In this document: one piece after another, positions 63,126 through 64,000 of the stretch
Layout: each line of letters opens with the position of its first letter
Numbering within the stretch: position 1 is the stretch's first letter
DNA from: Collinsella aerofaciens
GTDB taxonomy: Bacteria; Actinomycetota; Coriobacteriia; Coriobacteriales; Coriobacteriaceae
Direction: 5' to 3'
Assembly (NCBI GenBank): GCA_008668235.1
Contig: RQCP01000011.1
Coordinates: forward strand, 54,358-118,357
Length of the DNA stretch: 64,000 nucleotides
Made by a program: the position numbers and the translations under genes
The notes under the pieces: model-generated
What the model saw: the letters and a program-made list of their open reading frames with translations, nothing else
Database searches by the model: none
Told to the model about the DNA's origin: nothing

Positions 63126-63860
63126 ATGGAAACGGTTAGCGGCAATCTTGCCTCGGCGCTCAGGATCGAGCCGGGCATTACCGCGATTATCGGCAGCGGC
63201 GGCAAGTCGACGTTGCTCAAAACGCTGGGTCTTGAGCTCATGCGCGCTGGCGGCCGCGTGCTCCTCTGCACCACCACGCATATGCTTCCCGTTGCCGGCG
63301 TGCCATGGGACGGGTCGAATCGTCGCCTGGACGCCGCGCCTTGGAAGCCGGGCGCCTCGCATGTCCCCGGTTGCACCTGCGAGGCATGCGCGGGCATGAG
63401 CCGCGGAAGTATCTGCCAGGCGGGTGTTTTGGACCCGGAGACGGGCAAACTCTCCTCCCCTGCCGAGCCGCTCGACCAGCTGACGCAGCGCTTTGACTAC
63501 GTCCTGGCCGAGGCGGACGGCAGCAAGCGGCTCCCGCTCAAGGCGCATGCCCCGTGGGAGCCGGTCGTTCCCGCCGGCACGGCGAACGTCATCTGGCTCG
63601 TCGGCGCCTCGGGGCTCAGCAAGCCCATCAACGAAGCCGTCCACCGCCCCGAGCTCTTTTGCGAGCGTTGCGGCTGCGAGCTCACCGACATCGCCACGCC
63701 CGAGCGCGTCGCCCAGGTGCTCAATGCCGAGATGCAAGAGATGAAGCTCAGCACCGCACGCGTCATGCTCAACCAAGTCGACACGCTTGCCGACCCCACG
63801 ATGGCCGACCGCTTCGAGGCAGCCCTCGGCCGACCCGTCGTCGCCCGCCGCCTCAAATAG
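63126..63860 (+). CDS. yqeC: YqeC-type selenium cofactor biosynthesis protein
   Basis: A 244-residue protein with a P-loop near the N-terminus (IIGSGGKSTLLKTL) and the family core YVLAEADGSKRLPLKAHAPWEPVVP. YqeC is linked to the selenium cofactor of molybdenum hydroxylases. A Cys-rich stretch (GCTCEACAGMSRGSICQAG, residues about 80-98) is a possible metal or selenium site. It diverges from yqeB; ATG follows a GGCGGTGAACAG context with a weak ribosome site. Confidence 0.88.
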   Translation: METVSGNLASALRIEPGITAIIGSGGKSTLLKTLGLELMRAGGRVLLCTTTHMLPVAGVPWDGSNRRLDAAPWKPGASHVPGCTCEACAGMSRGSICQAGVLDPETGKLSSPAEPLDQLTQRFDYVLAEADGSKRLPLKAHAPWEPVVPAGTANVIWLVGASGLSKPINEAVHRPELFCERCGCELTDIATPERVAQVLNAEMQEMKLSTARVMLNQVDTLADPTMADRFEAALGRPVVARRLK

Positions 63861-63876
63861 CCGGCCCCATCTCGTC

Positions 63877-63940
63877 AGTTGCGGTGAAATACTGACTGTT
63901 TGGCCGCCTAACGGCCGCACACTGTCCGTATTTCACCGGA
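63877..63940. repeat. intergenic palindrome, family B copy 3
   Basis: AGTTGCGGTGAAATACTGACTG and its complement form the same fold as copies 1 and 2, but the right outer arm is worn (CACCGGACCT in place of CACCGCAACT). It follows the yqeC stop. The last 60 bases of the window hold nothing I can identify. Confidence 0.8.
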
Positions 63941-64000
63941 CCTGCGGAGGGGACACGGCGTCTTTGCTGGTGGCGGGGGCCGGTGCGGCCGGGTTGGGCG

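Noticed and set aside
63061..63126. Molybdenum-cofactor riboswitch between yqeB and yqeC
   Set aside because: The gap is too short and holds only a 6-bp hairpin; nothing like the complex Moco fold is visible.

Overview
The window looks like chromosome from a GC-rich, anaerobic, Gram-positive gut actinobacterium of the Coriobacteriia, most likely Collinsella or a close relative. The grounds are the translation operon, GC-rich codon use, a zinc-type S14 and L36, alanine-rich tails on L31 and L17, a split transketolase, selenium/molybdenum-hydroxylase maturation genes, MurNAc salvage, and many intergenic palindromes. The genus is inferred from the overall picture, not from a database match. Almost all of the window is ordinary housekeeping DNA; one accessory island sits at about 29.2-36.4 kb.

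Layout. 1-9 kb: gltB (cut by the window edge), a three-copy palindromic array, gpmA, an Nramp Mn/Fe transporter, rubredoxin plus flavin reductase, smpB with a TPR gene, tRNA-Glu and tRNA-Gln. 9-16 kb: a second three-copy palindromic array, an ArsC/Spx protein, the MurNAc recycling cluster murR-murQ-murP-mupG, a VanZ-like protein and a serine recombinase. 16-29 kb: rnr, ftsEX, split transketolase, a YitT protein, prfB, secA and rpmE. 29-36.5 kb: an ABC-transporter island with a small secreted Tyr-rich protein, a permease-ATPase fusion, a possible 43-residue ORF, an ATPase, a double permease, a DUF2975-like/HTH pair and an integrase remnant, bounded by 64-bp near-identical direct repeats. 36.5-50.9 kb: ACT protein, citrate synthase, two HAD phosphatases, adenine deaminase, tyrS, a U32 peptidase, a class A PBP, argR, a glycosyltransferase and truA. 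51-61 kb: the minus-strand ribosomal block running from rplE to rplQ, with secY, adk, map, infA and rpoA. 61-64 kb: xdhC/yqeB and divergent yqeC.

How the genes work together. The mur cluster imports MurNAc-type sugars as 6-phosphates, cleaves MurNAc-6P disaccharides (MupG) and removes the lactyl ether (MurQ), under an RpiR-type regulator. The ribosomal block couples ribosomal proteins with protein export (SecY), initiation (IF-1) and N-terminal Met removal. The xdhC/yqeB/yqeC genes point to a selenium-dependent molybdenum hydroxylase encoded elsewhere.

The strongest unexplained signals are: (1) the direct-repeat-bounded ABC/secreted-peptide island; (2) two unrelated three-copy tandem arrays of palindromes with exact 80-bp and 62-bp periods; (3) a HAD gene apparently inserted into the loop of a palindrome with a 10-bp loop duplication; (4) several long multi-tier hairpins between genes; (5) a spc ribosomal operon that begins at rplE.
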